Shown: piece after piece, positions 1 through 8,541 of the stretch
Layout: each line of letters opens with the position of its first letter
Numbering within the stretch: the stretch's first letter is position 1
Program-made: the position numbers and the translations under genes
Source: a bacterium
GTDB taxonomy: Bacteria; Planctomycetota; UBA1135; UBA2386
Reading direction: 5' to 3'
Assembly (NCBI GenBank): GCA_030432695.1
Contig: JAUILN010000007.1
Coordinates: forward strand, 310,001 to 374,000
DNA length: 64,000 bases
Notes under the pieces: model-generated
Databases searched by the model: none
Seen by the model: only the letters and a program-made list of their open reading frames with translations
What the model was told of the DNA's origin: nothing

Positions 1-1
1 G

Positions 2-1507
2 GCCGCGAACGAAGATGCGGTCTTCGTCGCCGACACCAAGGGACTCGGCTCACGCGGCGGCAGCGACCCCGACAAGCGCAAGGTCCACGAATACGCCGGC
101 GTGACCTCGCGCATCGCCTGGCCGCCGAGCGACGACCTCCTCGCCGACTGGTCCGATCGCGTGCGCACCGATGCGCGGATACCGGCCGCACTGCGCGCCT
201 TCGAACGCGGCGACACGGGCGTCGACCCGGTTCCCGTGCCCGGAAAGGTCGGCGAGCCCTCGGTGTTCCGCCACGTGGTGTACGTCATCAAGGAGAACCG
301 CACCTACGACCAGGTCCTCGGCGACCTCGAGCAGGGCAACGGGGAGCCGTCGCTGTGCATCTTCCCGCGCCGCGTGACCCCCAACCACCACGCCCTCGCC
401 GAGCAGTTCGTGCTGCTCGACAACTTCTACTGCAATGGCGTGAACAGCGCCGACGGCCATAGCTGGGCCACCGAAGGTCACGTCACCGACCACCTCGAGA
501 AGTCGTTCGGCGGCTTCACCCGCTCCTACACCTTCGGCGACGACCCACTCACCTACAGCAGCACCGGGTTCATCTGGGACAACGTGCTGCTCGCCGGCCT
601 CTCGTTCCGCAACTACGGCGAGATGGACTATGCCGAGCCCGTGCCCGCCAACGCCACCTTCGCGCAGATCCACGACGACTTCGTCCGCGGCGCCGGCAAG
701 ATCGGCTTCGGCCAGAAGATCGGCATCGAGCGGCTGAAGAGCTTCTCGTGCCCCACCTATCCCGGCTGGAACATGCGCATCCCCGACGTGCTGCGCGTGA
801 GCCGCTTCCTGGAGGAGCTGCAGGAAGCCGAGCGCTCCGGCGAGTGGCCGGAGTTCCTGATCGTCTACCTGCCGCAGGACCACTGCTCGGGCCTGTCGAA
901 GGGCATGCCGAAGCCCGAGTCGCACATGGCCGACAACGATCTCGCGCTGGGCCGACTGGTCGAGGGCATCTCGAAGAGCCGGTTCTGGAAGGAGACCTGC
1001 ATCTTCGTGGTCGAGGACGATCCGCAGGCCGGCTTCGACCACGTCGACGGCCACCGCTCGCTGTGCTTCGTGGCCAGCCCCTACACCCGGCGCGGCGCGG
1101 TGGTCTCCGAGTTCTTCAACCAGACCTCGGTGCTCCACACCATGCAGCGGATCCTCGGTCTGCCGGCGATGAATCAGCTCGATGCCGCAGCACCATTGAT
1201 GACCGCGTGCTTCCAAGGAGAGCCGGACCTGAGGCCCTACGAGGCGATCCAGAACAACGTCGCCCTCGACGATCTGACCGCGAGCGCCGACGAGGCTCCG
1301 CCCGGCCTTCGACCGTGGTACGTCGCCACCGCCGGCGAGGACTTCGAAGGCTTCGACCGCGCCGACGAGGACACGCTGAATCGCATCCTGTGGCACGCGG
1401 TGAAGGGCGCCGAGGTGCCCTATCCGACCGAGTGGGCCGGGGCACACGGCAGGGGGCTCGAGGCGCTCGGCCTGGTGCTCGCTCCCGAGGCCGACGACGA
1501 CGATTGA
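2..1507 (+). CDS. Phosphoesterase (alkaline-phosphatase-fold) family protein, 5' truncated by the window edge
   Basis: The reading frame is open from base 2, so the N-terminus lies outside the window; 501 residues are visible. The segment HVVYVIKENRTYDQVLGD, followed by TPNHHALAEQFVLLDNFYC and NSADGHSWATEGHVTDHLEKSF, is characteristic of the phosphoesterase family (PF04185-like) found in YncE/phosphoesterase two-domain proteins. VFVADTKGLGS at the visible start fits the last blade of an N-terminal beta-propeller that would precede the enzyme domain. VEDDPQAGFDHVDGHRS supplies late metal-binding Asp/His residues. These proteins are usually exported, but the signal region is not visible. The gene converges on the ECF sigma gene, leaving 33 bases between them. 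The family call is strong; the substrate is unknown. Confidence 0.85.
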   Translation, partial: AANEDAVFVADTKGLGSRGGSDPDKRKVHEYAGVTSRIAWPPSDDLLADWSDRVRTDARIPAALRAFERGDTGVDPVPVPGKVGEPSVFRHVVYVIKENRTYDQVLGDLEQGNGEPSLCIFPRRVTPNHHALAEQFVLLDNFYCNGVNSADGHSWATEGHVTDHLEKSFGGFTRSYTFGDDPLTYSSTGFIWDNVLLAGLSFRNYGEMDYAEPVPANATFAQIHDDFVRGAGKIGFGQKIGIERLKSFSCPTYPGWNMRIPDVLRVSRFLEELQEAERSGEWPEFLIVYLPQDHCSGLSKGMPKPESHMADNDLALGRLVEGISKSRFWKETCIFVVEDDPQAGFDHVDGHRSLCFVASPYTRRGAVVSEFFNQTSVLHTMQRILGLPAMNQLDAAAPLMTACFQGEPDLRPYEAIQNNVALDDLTASADEAPPGLRPWYVATAGEDFEGFDRADEDTLNRILWHAVKGAEVPYPTEWAGAHGRGLEALGLVLAPEADDDD

Positions 1508-1540
1508 GCGCGCGCCGCGACGGCTTCCGGCAGCAGCAGA

Positions 1541-2176
1541 TCAGAGCGAACCGCGGCCGAGGATCTCGGCCAACCGCCGCCGCGCCCGCGCCACCCGCGC
1601 CCGCACCGCCTCCTCGCTCGGGATCTCCAGTGCCTCGGCCAACTCGCGCGCCGACAGCCCTTCGTAGCAGCGCAGCAGCAGGAGTTCGCGGTCGGCGGGA
1701 TCGAGCTGCGCCAGGGCGCCGTCGGTCTGGCGCTCGAGTTCGCGGTACTCGACCTGCATCGCACCGCGCCCCTCGTCGCCGAGCCGTGAGCACATCGCCG
1801 TGCGTAGCGGCTCGAGTCGGGCACGCACCCGACGCCAGCGCGCCCGGTCGCGGACGTCGTTCATCGCCACGGTGACCAGCCAGCGCATCAAGGCACCGCC
1901 GGTCGGGAAGCGGCCCGGGTCGAACTCGGTGGAGGCGACCAGCAACGCGTCCTGCACGATGTCCTCGACGTCGGGATCGAGACCGTCGACCGGCACGCCG
2001 GTGCGCACCGCGACGATGCGCAGCAGCCGCAGACGCACCTCGGCGAACAGCCGATCCAGCGCTTCACCATTGGAATCGGTACTCGCCGCCGCGCGCACGC
2101 AGCGGGTCACGACTCCGGTGCTGCGCGCATCCGGCAGACCGGTCCGCTCGGCTGGATCGCCGCTCACCAGCCGCAC
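1541..2176 (-). CDS. RNA polymerase ECF-type sigma factor
   Basis: This is a 211-residue sigma70-like protein. Region 2 is seen in DVEDIVQDALLVASTEF and WLVTVAMNDVRDRAR. Region 4 is the C-terminal helix-turn-helix QLDPADRELLLLRCYEGLS with SEEAVRARVARARRRL. Its start overlaps the last 13 bases of the upstream kinase gene on the same strand, so the two are probably co-transcribed and translationally coupled. It is presumably the output regulator of that kinase. The exact start is uncertain because roughly the first 30 residues are not conserved-looking. No zinc-binding or transmembrane anti-sigma gene is adjacent, which points to control by the kinase rather than by a classical anti-sigma factor; that is inference. 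Confidence 0.85.
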   Translation of the reverse strand: MRLVSGDPAERTGLPDARSTGVVTRCVRAAASTDSNGEALDRLFAEVRLRLLRIVAVRTGVPVDGLDPDVEDIVQDALLVASTEFDPGRFPTGGALMRWLVTVAMNDVRDRARWRRVRARLEPLRTAMCSRLGDEGRGAMQVEYRELERQTDGALAQLDPADRELLLLRCYEGLSARELAEALEIPSEEAVRARVARARRRLAEILGRGSL

Positions 2177-4755
2177 TCCGCCTCGAAGGCCTTCAGGTCG
2201 GCGGGCCCCAGGATCCCGCTCCCGGCCACCGCGGTGCGCAGCTCGGTGCGGTTGTCGGTGAGGTAGCCACGCCGCGACGCGAAGTTCTTCGCGAGGCCGA
2301 AGTACAGCTCACCGACCTTGACCCCGCCGTACGGACTGCGCGGCAGCACCGCGTCGAGCTGCCGCTGCTCGAAGGCGTGCGCCAACCACTCGGCGTGGTC
2401 CTGGAGCGTCGCGTCGTCGTCGAGCGCCACGTGCTCGTTGAGCCACTGGATCAGATGGACCCGCGCGACCACCACGTGGGTATGGCCGCGGCCGTTGAAC
2501 TCCTCGCCGTAGCGCACCGCGGCGCGCAGGAGCAGCGGCGCCAGTGCTTCGTACTGCTGCGCCGCGGCCCACAGCACGTTGCAAAGTCGCGCGCGGAACA
2601 ACGGCTGCTCGAGCACCGGTTGGATCAACTCGTCGAGGCGTCGCTCCGCCGCAGCTCGATCGCCCGCGTCGAGCAGCCGGCTCACCTCGCCGACCAATGC
2701 CAGGAGCCGCGCATCGTCGGGCTCACCGAACAGCGTCCGGCTGGTGACGTCTTTCACGGTCAATGCGCCCAACGCCTGGCCCGCCTGCACCTGCAGGAAG
2801 CCCAGGTCGCCGCGGGTCATCAGGGTTTCCGGTGCGTTCTCGCCGAGCACCTCGCCGTAGATCTCCGCCGCCTCGCGGAGTGCATCCATCTTGGTGCGCA
2901 CGTCGACCGCGCCGCTGGTCTCGTCGCCGAGCGCGTGCAGGATCTCGGCCCTGGCCAACATTGCGTCGTCGTCGTCTCCGTCGTGGACCTCGAGCGCGGC
3001 CTCGAACTGCCCTGCGGCATCCTGCGGGCGCTCCAACCCGGCGAGCAGCCAGCCCGCGGTCTGCCGCAGTTCGGCTTCGACCCCGCGCAGGTAGACCGCC
3101 TCGCCGGCATCGAGCAGCTCGGCGATCCGGTCGGCGAAACCGCCGAGGGTCGGCTCGCCCTCGCCCATCATGCTGCCGGCGATGTTGCGCAGCACGCGGC
3201 GCAGCTCGCCCATCTCGCGGACCCGCTCCGACAAGCGCGCGGTGGTGCGGGCCAACTCCTCGGCCCGTTCCCGCTCCGCCGCCGCAGACTCGGCCGCACG
3301 GTCGCGGAGTCCCAAGGCCTCGTTGCGCGCGGCAGCCAACTGCTCGGCGCGGTCTCGTTCGCTCGCCGCGGCACGGTCGGCGCGGTCGCGCTCCGCTTCG
3401 GCGTCGGCACGCGCCACCTCGAGGTCCTGCGCGGTCTGGCGCTCGCGCTCCAGTGCGTCCTGGAGCTCGGCATTGGCCGCGAGCACGGCGACCAGACCGA
3501 CGGCGATCCCGACCACCGCGAGGACGATCGCCGCGGCAGCGACGCGGTGCCGACGGATCGAGACGGCGAGGCGGTAGGTCCAGCGACCGCCGCGTGCCAG
3601 CACGGCCTCGCCGTCCAGGGCGCGCCGGACGTCGGCTGCGAGTTCGGAGACGGTCGGATAGCGGCGGTGGCGGTCGCGGGCGATCGCTCGGGCGGTGATC
3701 GCGTCGAGGTCGCCGAGCACCTGGCGACGGATGACGGCGAGAGGTTCGCCGAACGCATCGGTCGATCCTTCGCGGGCGGCCAATCGGCGACTCGGCGCGT
3801 GCGGCTCGCGGTTGACGATCACGTCGAAGTATTGCGCTCGATCCTCGGCGTAGAGCCGACCGAGTTCGACCTCCTCGAACGGCGGCTCACCGCACAGGAG
3901 TTCGTGGAGGATCGCGCCGAGCGCGTGGACGTCGCTGCGGATGTCGATGTCGAGCGAGCCTCGGGCCTGCTCCGGGCTCGCGTAGCGCGGCGTGCCGAGC
4001 GAGGTCCCCGGCGAGGTGCGCAGCGCCAGATCGGTGAGGCGGCCACCGGTGGCCTTGGCGATACCGAAGTCGATGACCACCGGAGCGGCTTCGCCGTCGC
4101 GACGCGCGCAGAGCACGTTGGCCGGCTTCAGGTCGCGGTGCAGGATGCCGCGGGCGTGGGCGTGCTGGACCGCGTCGCAGAGCTTCGCGAACAGGGCCAG
4201 CCGGTCGCGGAGCGGCACGCGTTCCTCGATGCAGAACTCGAGCAGCGAGCGCGCCGAGGGCACCAGCGCGATCGCCACGAACGGGCGGCCCTCGGCGGTG
4301 GTGCCGGCGTCGAGGATCTGCGCGATGCCCGGGTGGTCGAGCAGTGCGAGGGCCTGGCGCTCGGCGTCGAAGCGGGCCACGACCTCATCGCTCCAGGCCT
4401 CGGCACGGAGCACCTTCAGCGCCACGTCGCGTCGCACCGGCGTGAGCTGCTCGGCCAGCCAGACGTCGCCGTGACCGCCGGAGCCGAGCCGCTCGATCAC
4501 GCGGTAACGGTCCACGGTCGGAACCTGGGCGGCGAGCGCCTCGCGCAGCCGATTGGCGGGCGCAGGATCGGTGCCGGTCGGCTGGGACAGCCGGGCGACG
4601 TGGGCGCGGATCGCCGCGGAATCGTCGGGGTGGCGGGCGCAGAGCGCGTCGATGGCAGCCGTGCGCGCGGCCGGGTCGGCGGTTTCCAGGGCGGCGACCA
4701 ACGCGTCTTCGATCGCCGGTGCCAGCGAGATGTGGGGTCCGGTGCCGTCACTCAT
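2164..4755 (-). CDS. Hanks-type Ser/Thr protein kinase with a transmembrane segment and a coiled-coil/helical sensor
   Basis: 863 residues from the ATG at 4755. Kinase domain at about 84-380: glycine loop LGSGGHGDVW, ATP-anchoring K114 (VALKV), catalytic HRDLKPAN at 206-213, DFG at 229-231 and APE-equivalent YASPEQ. One hydrophobic span lies at about 405-428. A heptad-like, Glu/Arg/Ala-rich coiled coil follows (about 430-530), then a roughly 330-residue helical C-terminal region that may be TPR-like and may sit outside the cytoplasmic membrane as a sensor. The open frame runs far upstream, but that part is antisense to the SGNH gene and Arg/His-rich; the ATG at 4755 opens a normal N-terminus. 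A TATGCT hexamer sits 9 bases upstream. The ECF gene overlaps its 3' end. Confidence 0.9.
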   Translation of the reverse strand: MSDGTGPHISLAPAIEDALVAALETADPAARTAAIDALCARHPDDSAAIRAHVARLSQPTGTDPAPANRLREALAAQVPTVDRYRVIERLGSGGHGDVWLAEQLTPVRRDVALKVLRAEAWSDEVVARFDAERQALALLDHPGIAQILDAGTTAEGRPFVAIALVPSARSLLEFCIEERVPLRDRLALFAKLCDAVQHAHARGILHRDLKPANVLCARRDGEAAPVVIDFGIAKATGGRLTDLALRTSPGTSLGTPRYASPEQARGSLDIDIRSDVHALGAILHELLCGEPPFEEVELGRLYAEDRAQYFDVIVNREPHAPSRRLAAREGSTDAFGEPLAVIRRQVLGDLDAITARAIARDRHRRYPTVSELAADVRRALDGEAVLARGGRWTYRLAVSIRRHRVAAAAIVLAVVGIAVGLVAVLAANAELQDALERERQTAQDLEVARADAEAERDRADRAAASERDRAEQLAAARNEALGLRDRAAESAAAERERAEELARTTARLSERVREMGELRRVLRNIAGSMMGEGEPTLGGFADRIAELLDAGEAVYLRGVEAELRQTAGWLLAGLERPQDAAGQFEAALEVHDGDDDDAMLARAEILHALGDETSGAVDVRTKMDALREAAEIYGEVLGENAPETLMTRGDLGFLQVQAGQALGALTVKDVTSRTLFGEPDDARLLALVGEVSRLLDAGDRAAAERRLDELIQPVLEQPLFRARLCNVLWAAAQQYEALAPLLLRAAVRYGEEFNGRGHTHVVVARVHLIQWLNEHVALDDDATLQDHAEWLAHAFEQRQLDAVLPRSPYGGVKVGELYFGLAKNFASRRGYLTDNRTELRTAVAGSGILGPADLKAFEAECGW

Positions 4756-4764
4756 CCGGGGCGG

Positions 4765-4770
4765 AGCATA
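4765..4770 (-). promoter_or_regulatory. Candidate -10 element TATGCT for the kinase gene
   Basis: TATGCT on the minus strand (TAnnnT pattern) ends 9 bases before the ATG at 4755. No Shine-Dalgarno sequence is visible, so the transcript may be leaderless. No convincing -35 match. Confidence 0.35.
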
Positions 4771-4893
4771 CGGGAAGGTCGGGGGCTCGGACGTCCCGCG
4801 AAAAACCTGACGAACGCGCGTCACGCCGCTGGCCATCGATCGCACCGGGAAGACCTGGCAGCTCGCCGGGACCGCCTCGAAGGAACCTCGACC

Positions 4894-5925
4894 ATGACCC
4901 GCGACGAACGAACGACTCCCACCCGCCTCTGGACCGGCACCACCCTGCGTACCCTCGCCGCCGGTGGGCTCGCCCTCCTCTCGCTGGCCACGCTCAGCGC
5001 CGCACTCACCGCCTCCGCCGACACCCTGTCGCTGTCGCGGCAGGACCCGATCGCGGAGCCGCCGCCCAAGATCGTGGTGGTCGGCGCCTCGGTCAGCGCC
5101 GGCTTCCGACTCGAACGCTACGCGGCGATGTTCGGCGGCCTGGAGGAGATGGCGCCGAAGATCCTGGGCCGCGAGGCGAGCGCCGCGGAACTCGCCGAAC
5201 GTTCCACCTCGATCGAACCGGCGACGCTGTGGACCGCGGCGTGGGGTCACGAGGTCACCACGTGCGCCGACACGATGCTGTTCATGGGGCCCGAACGCCG
5301 GGCGCGGAAGGCGCTCGGCGACGCGCTCGCCACCGAGCCCGACCTGCTGCTCGGCCTCGACCTGCTGTTCTGGTTCGGCTACGGCAACGTCCCGGGAGAC
5401 GGTCCGGGCTCCGAGACCGATCGGGTCAGCCGGCTCGCGCTGCAGCAGAAGGGCTTCGACCTGATCGACGAGTTGCTCCCGCACACCGAAGTGCAACTGG
5501 TGGTCGGCGACTACCCAGATCTCTCCGACGCGGTGCCGCTGATGATCAACGAAAAGATGATCCCCAGCGCCGAGGTGCGCGCAGAACTCGACGCGCGGCT
5601 GCGGGCCTGGGCCGAGGAACGCCCGCGGGTCCACGTGTTCCCGCTGGCCGACTGCCTCACGCGGCTGCGTCGCGGCGAAGTGGTGGTGACCCTCGACGAG
5701 AAGGCGCACACGGTGGCCTACGACCGCGCCATGCAGTTCGCCCGGGTGCACCCCACGCGGCTCGGCACCGCGGTGGTGTGCCGCGAGCTCTGCCACTGGG
5801 CCACCGAGAATCTCGACGCACCGCTGTGGCCGGAGACGACCCGCTGGGAGGTGTTCGTCGACGCGGCCGAGGCGCGCGAGGCGCTGCTCGGCGAGTCGTT
5901 CGAGGCGATGGCGAAGAAGGACTGA
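4894..5925 (+). CDS. Exported SGNH/GDSL-type hydrolase
   Basis: 343 residues. AGGAAC lies about 8 bases before the ATG and supports this start. A long N-terminal hydrophobic stretch (about 17-42, GGLALLSLATLSAALTASA) is a signal peptide or anchor. After a Pro-rich linker comes VVVGASVSAGF (residues 61-71), matching SGNH block I, with S66 as candidate nucleophile. The C-terminal ARVHPTRLG resembles block V (DxxHP), but the Asp three residues before His appears to be Ala. LLGLDLLFWFGYGN replaces a clear block II/III. The family call is therefore moderate, and the active site may have diverged. The gene diverges from the kinase gene, and the two probably share the 138-base control region. A 12-bp-stem hairpin begins at the stop codon. 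Confidence 0.7.
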   Translation: MTRDERTTPTRLWTGTTLRTLAAGGLALLSLATLSAALTASADTLSLSRQDPIAEPPPKIVVVGASVSAGFRLERYAAMFGGLEEMAPKILGREASAAELAERSTSIEPATLWTAAWGHEVTTCADTMLFMGPERRARKALGDALATEPDLLLGLDLLFWFGYGNVPGDGPGSETDRVSRLALQQKGFDLIDELLPHTEVQLVVGDYPDLSDAVPLMINEKMIPSAEVRAELDARLRAWAEERPRVHVFPLADCLTRLRRGEVVVTLDEKAHTVAYDRAMQFARVHPTRLGTAVVCRELCHWATENLDAPLWPETTRWEVFVDAAEAREALLGESFEAMAKKD

Positions 5926-5963
5926 GTTTTTCCAACTGGCGCCAGGCACCGGTTGGAAAAACT
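5925..5963. repeat. Perfect 12-bp-stem hairpin enclosing a GGCGCCAGGCACC motif
   Basis: The arms AGTTTTTCCAAC (5925-5936) and GTTGGAAAAACT (5952-5963) are exact reverse complements with a 15-base loop, TGGCGCCAGGCACCG. It overlaps the stop codon of the SGNH gene and ends 7 bases before the next ATG. Because it is symmetric it could terminate transcription, but related GC-rich motifs elsewhere in the window suggest a small dispersed repeat element. Confidence 0.6.
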
Positions 5964-5970
5964 ATCCGGC

Positions 5971-7359
5971 ATGCGCGTGCTGCTCTCCGCTCTGCTGCTC
6001 ACGATCGCCGCGGCGGCCCAACGGCCGGCGATCGATCCGCCGACCTTCCTCGACAGCGGCGTCGACGGACCGACCGTGATGGTGGTCGGCGGCGTGCACG
6101 GTGACGAGCCGGCCGGTTTCCGGGCCGCGCGGCAGATCGCCGGGTGGACTCCGGTGCGCGGTCGACTGGTGGTCTTGCCGCGAGCCAACGCGCCTGCGCT
6201 CGAGGCTGGGACGCGGACGGCCGACGGCGGCGCCGACCTGAACCGGGCGTTCGGCGACGAGGACTTCGCCAGCGATCCGCTGGCGCACGCGCTGTGGAGC
6301 GTCGTCGAGGAGATCGCGCCCGACGTGCTGCTCGACCTGCACGAAGGCGCGGGCTTCGCGGCCAGCGGCAAGTCGGTCGGCAACTCGATCCAGCACGCAG
6401 GTACCGAGGTCAGCGCGCGACTCGCGAAGCTCGGCTGCGACGCCGCGAGCGAAGACCTGGAAGACGAGCAGCACCAGGTCGTAGCCCGCCCCACGCTCGT
6501 GGCCGGCAGCCTGGCCCGCGCCGCCCACCAGCGGCTGGGGGCCGACGCGCTGCTGGTGATCGGCCACGAGCAAGGCAAGCTCGCGACGCGCACCCGCCGA
6601 CTCCGGCTCGCCGTGCACGCGATGCTGGTCGAACTGGGAGTCGTCGCCCATCCGCCGAGGGTCTTCGAACCGAACGACGAGCGCCTGCTCGCAGTCGCCC
6701 TGTTCGACGACGCCGGCGCCAGCGGCAAGGGCCCGGGGCGGCTGGAGACGCTGCTCGACGCCGAGCATGGCTTCGTGCTGCGCCGGGTCTGCGGCGCAGA
6801 CGTCCGCGAAGGAGCCCTGTCGGCCTTCGACGTGGCGATCTTCCCCGGCGGCAGCGGCTCGGGTCAGGCGAAGGCGCTGGCCGAGGGCGGCCGCGAGGCG
6901 GTGCGCGAGTTCGTCGGCGGGGGCGGCGGTTACGTCGGCATCTGTGCCGGCGCCTATCTGGCGGCCAACAACTACACCTGGTCGCTGAAGATCACCGACG
7001 CCGACGTGATCGACCGCGAGCACTGGGCGAGGGGCCGCGGCCAGGTCGAACTGGAGTGGGCGACGGCGCAGCGCGGGGCGCTCGGTGCGCCAGCCCGCGG
7101 CGACGTGCTCTACGCCAATGGCCCGCTCTATGCGCCTTCGGGCGACGACCAGCTGCCGGACTTCGAGGTGCTGGCCTGGTATCGCGGCGAGATCCGCAAG
7201 AACGAAGCGCCGGAGGGTGTCATGCTCGACACGCCGGCGGTCGTAAGCGGCCGCTTCGGCGCCGGCACCGTGGTCTGTTCCAGCCCGCATCCGGAGCAGA
7301 CGACGGGCATGGACCAGGTCGTCCGCGCGCTGGTCCTCCGCGCCGCCGGGGCGCGCTGA
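5971..7359 (+). CDS. Exported M14-like (succinylglutamate desuccinylase/AspA type) metallohydrolase fused to a BPL_N/glutamine-amidotransferase-like domain
   Basis: 462 residues starting with signal peptide MRVLLSALLLTIAAAAQ. Residues about 30-225 are AspA/AstE-like: GGVHGDEPAG carries zinc ligands H43 and E46, followed by ADLNR (about 89-92) and LDLHEG with H124. Residues about 240-460 are a class I amidotransferase-like fold of BPL_N type: IFPGGSGSGQAKAL (290-303), then GGGYVGICAGAYLAA with C325 at the nucleophile elbow, and a late SPHPEQT. The protein would act outside the cytoplasm on an acylated amino acid or peptide; the substrate is unknown. A TTG 18 bases upstream lies inside the hairpin and is a less likely start. 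It converges with the next gene, leaving 9 bases between them. Confidence 0.75.
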   Translation: MRVLLSALLLTIAAAAQRPAIDPPTFLDSGVDGPTVMVVGGVHGDEPAGFRAARQIAGWTPVRGRLVVLPRANAPALEAGTRTADGGADLNRAFGDEDFASDPLAHALWSVVEEIAPDVLLDLHEGAGFAASGKSVGNSIQHAGTEVSARLAKLGCDAASEDLEDEQHQVVARPTLVAGSLARAAHQRLGADALLVIGHEQGKLATRTRRLRLAVHAMLVELGVVAHPPRVFEPNDERLLAVALFDDAGASGKGPGRLETLLDAEHGFVLRRVCGADVREGALSAFDVAIFPGGSGSGQAKALAEGGREAVREFVGGGGGYVGICAGAYLAANNYTWSLKITDADVIDREHWARGRGQVELEWATAQRGALGAPARGDVLYANGPLYAPSGDDQLPDFEVLAWYRGEIRKNEAPEGVMLDTPAVVSGRFGAGTVVCSSPHPEQTTGMDQVVRALVLRAAGAR

Positions 7360-7368
7360 TCCGACCCG

Positions 7369-8436
7369 TCACTCGTCGATCCGGCACACCGACAGCCACA
7401 CCTGATCGTCACCGATCAGGAAGTTGACCAGGTCCTCGACGACCAACACGTAGCCCCTTCCCTGGTAGCGGAACTCGACGCGGTCGTTGACCTGCAGCGA
7501 CGTGCCGCGCACCAGAGGTCGCTCCTCCGCATCGAAGACGCGCAGGCGCACCTGGCCGCGCGTCACGTCGCCCAAGGCCACGTGGAGCTGCCCGCCGGTC
7601 CCCGGAAGCTCCAGGACGTGCCGCTGCCCCATCAGGAATCGATAGGCCTCCCCTGCCGGCAGCTCGCGAGGCACGACCCGCAGCAACGCCTCCCGGCCGC
7701 TCTCGAACCGCAACGTCGCGACGCCGGATGCGCGCCACGCACGCGCCAGCTCTTCCCCGACCGGCACGTGCGCGATCCGCCGCCCCTTCTCGACCAACGG
7801 CCAGGAACGGTCGTCGACCAGGAGCACCGCGCCGGCAAGGGGCTCGTCGAACAACGCGTTGGCCTCGATCGCGACAATGTCCTCCGGCACCATCCAGACC
7901 TCGTCCGAAGGGCGCACCGAGAACGCGTGCACACGCTGTCGGGCCTCCCGCGCCACGATCCGCGTGAAGAACCGCCTCGGACCGGCGGCGACGGGATCGC
8001 CCTGCCATTCGGGAGCGGGGCCGGTGCTCGGCACGGACCGGACCCCTGATGGCCCCGTGGCGGGCTCGACGTCGAACGCGATCGGCACGCTGTGGGCGGT
8101 TCCGTCCGCATTGCGCGCGAACACCGCCAGCTCTCCCGCCCCCTCGCGACGCAGCAGCCGGGCCGCCGCGCCCCGGCACAGGTTCACCTGATAGCGGAAC
8201 GGGCCCGCCCGGGTCAGCTTCACGCGATCGGTGCCGTCGACCAACGCCAACCACACGTCGTCCGCAGTCGCCCCGTTGATGGTCGCAGTGACGATCAGGT
8301 TGCGGCCACCCTCGAGAGACCCCTCGATCAACTCCGGGGACTGGTTGATCTCGACGTAGGGCTGCGCAGTCACCGACTCCGGACTGCAGAGAATCGCCGC
8401 GCAACACACGACGAACGGAGCGAGCGAACGCAACAT
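7369..8436 (-). CDS. Secreted protein of unknown function
   Basis: 355 residues. MLRSLAPFVVCCAAILCS then SVTAQPYVEI is a signal peptide with an AQ cleavage site like those of other exported proteins here. The early part, NLIVTATINGATADDVWLAL, has a beta-sandwich look. The rest is beta-rich with repeated V/L alternation and ends GYVLVVEDLVNFLIGDDQVW. No catalytic motif is recognisable. I chose the ATG at 8436 because it begins the signal peptide; the open frame upstream is antisense to the sulfatase gene. A TACACT hexamer lies 7 bases before the ATG with no Shine-Dalgarno, so the message may be leaderless. Divergent from the sulfatase gene. Confidence 0.75.
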   Translation of the reverse strand: MLRSLAPFVVCCAAILCSPESVTAQPYVEINQSPELIEGSLEGGRNLIVTATINGATADDVWLALVDGTDRVKLTRAGPFRYQVNLCRGAAARLLRREGAGELAVFARNADGTAHSVPIAFDVEPATGPSGVRSVPSTGPAPEWQGDPVAAGPRRFFTRIVAREARQRVHAFSVRPSDEVWMVPEDIVAIEANALFDEPLAGAVLLVDDRSWPLVEKGRRIAHVPVGEELARAWRASGVATLRFESGREALLRVVPRELPAGEAYRFLMGQRHVLELPGTGGQLHVALGDVTRGQVRLRVFDAEERPLVRGTSLQVNDRVEFRYQGRGYVLVVEDLVNFLIGDDQVWLSVCRIDE

Positions 8437-8443
8437 GCCCGAC

Positions 8444-8449
8444 AGTGTA
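8444..8449 (-). promoter_or_regulatory. Candidate -10 element TACACT
   Basis: Minus-strand TACACT ends 7 bases before the ATG at 8436, which places the expected transcription start at or next to the ATG. A weak -35-like CCGGCA lies 17 bases upstream. Confidence 0.4.
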
Positions 8450-8510
8450 CGGCCCGGTTCGGATCCTGCCGGAAGCATCCACGACGGTCTGGAGATCCTC
8501 CACGGTCCCG

Positions 8511-8516
8511 TATCGT
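8511..8516 (+). promoter_or_regulatory. Candidate -10 element TATCGT for the sulfatase gene
   Basis: TATCGT lies 25 bases before the ATG at 8542, inside the 105-base divergent intergenic region. Only the TAnnnT pattern supports it. Confidence 0.3.
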
Positions 8517-8541
8517 GGCCTTCCCCGACCCTCGACCTCCC

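Noticed and set aside
50..1447. Long minus-strand open frame
   Set aside because: It lies antisense to the phosphoesterase gene, is rich in Val/Glu/Gly/His without family motifs, and is a common by-product of high GC codon bias.
4756..5949. Extension of the kinase open frame upstream of 4755
   Set aside because: Antisense to the SGNH hydrolase gene; Arg/His-rich and featureless. The kinase start is at 4755.
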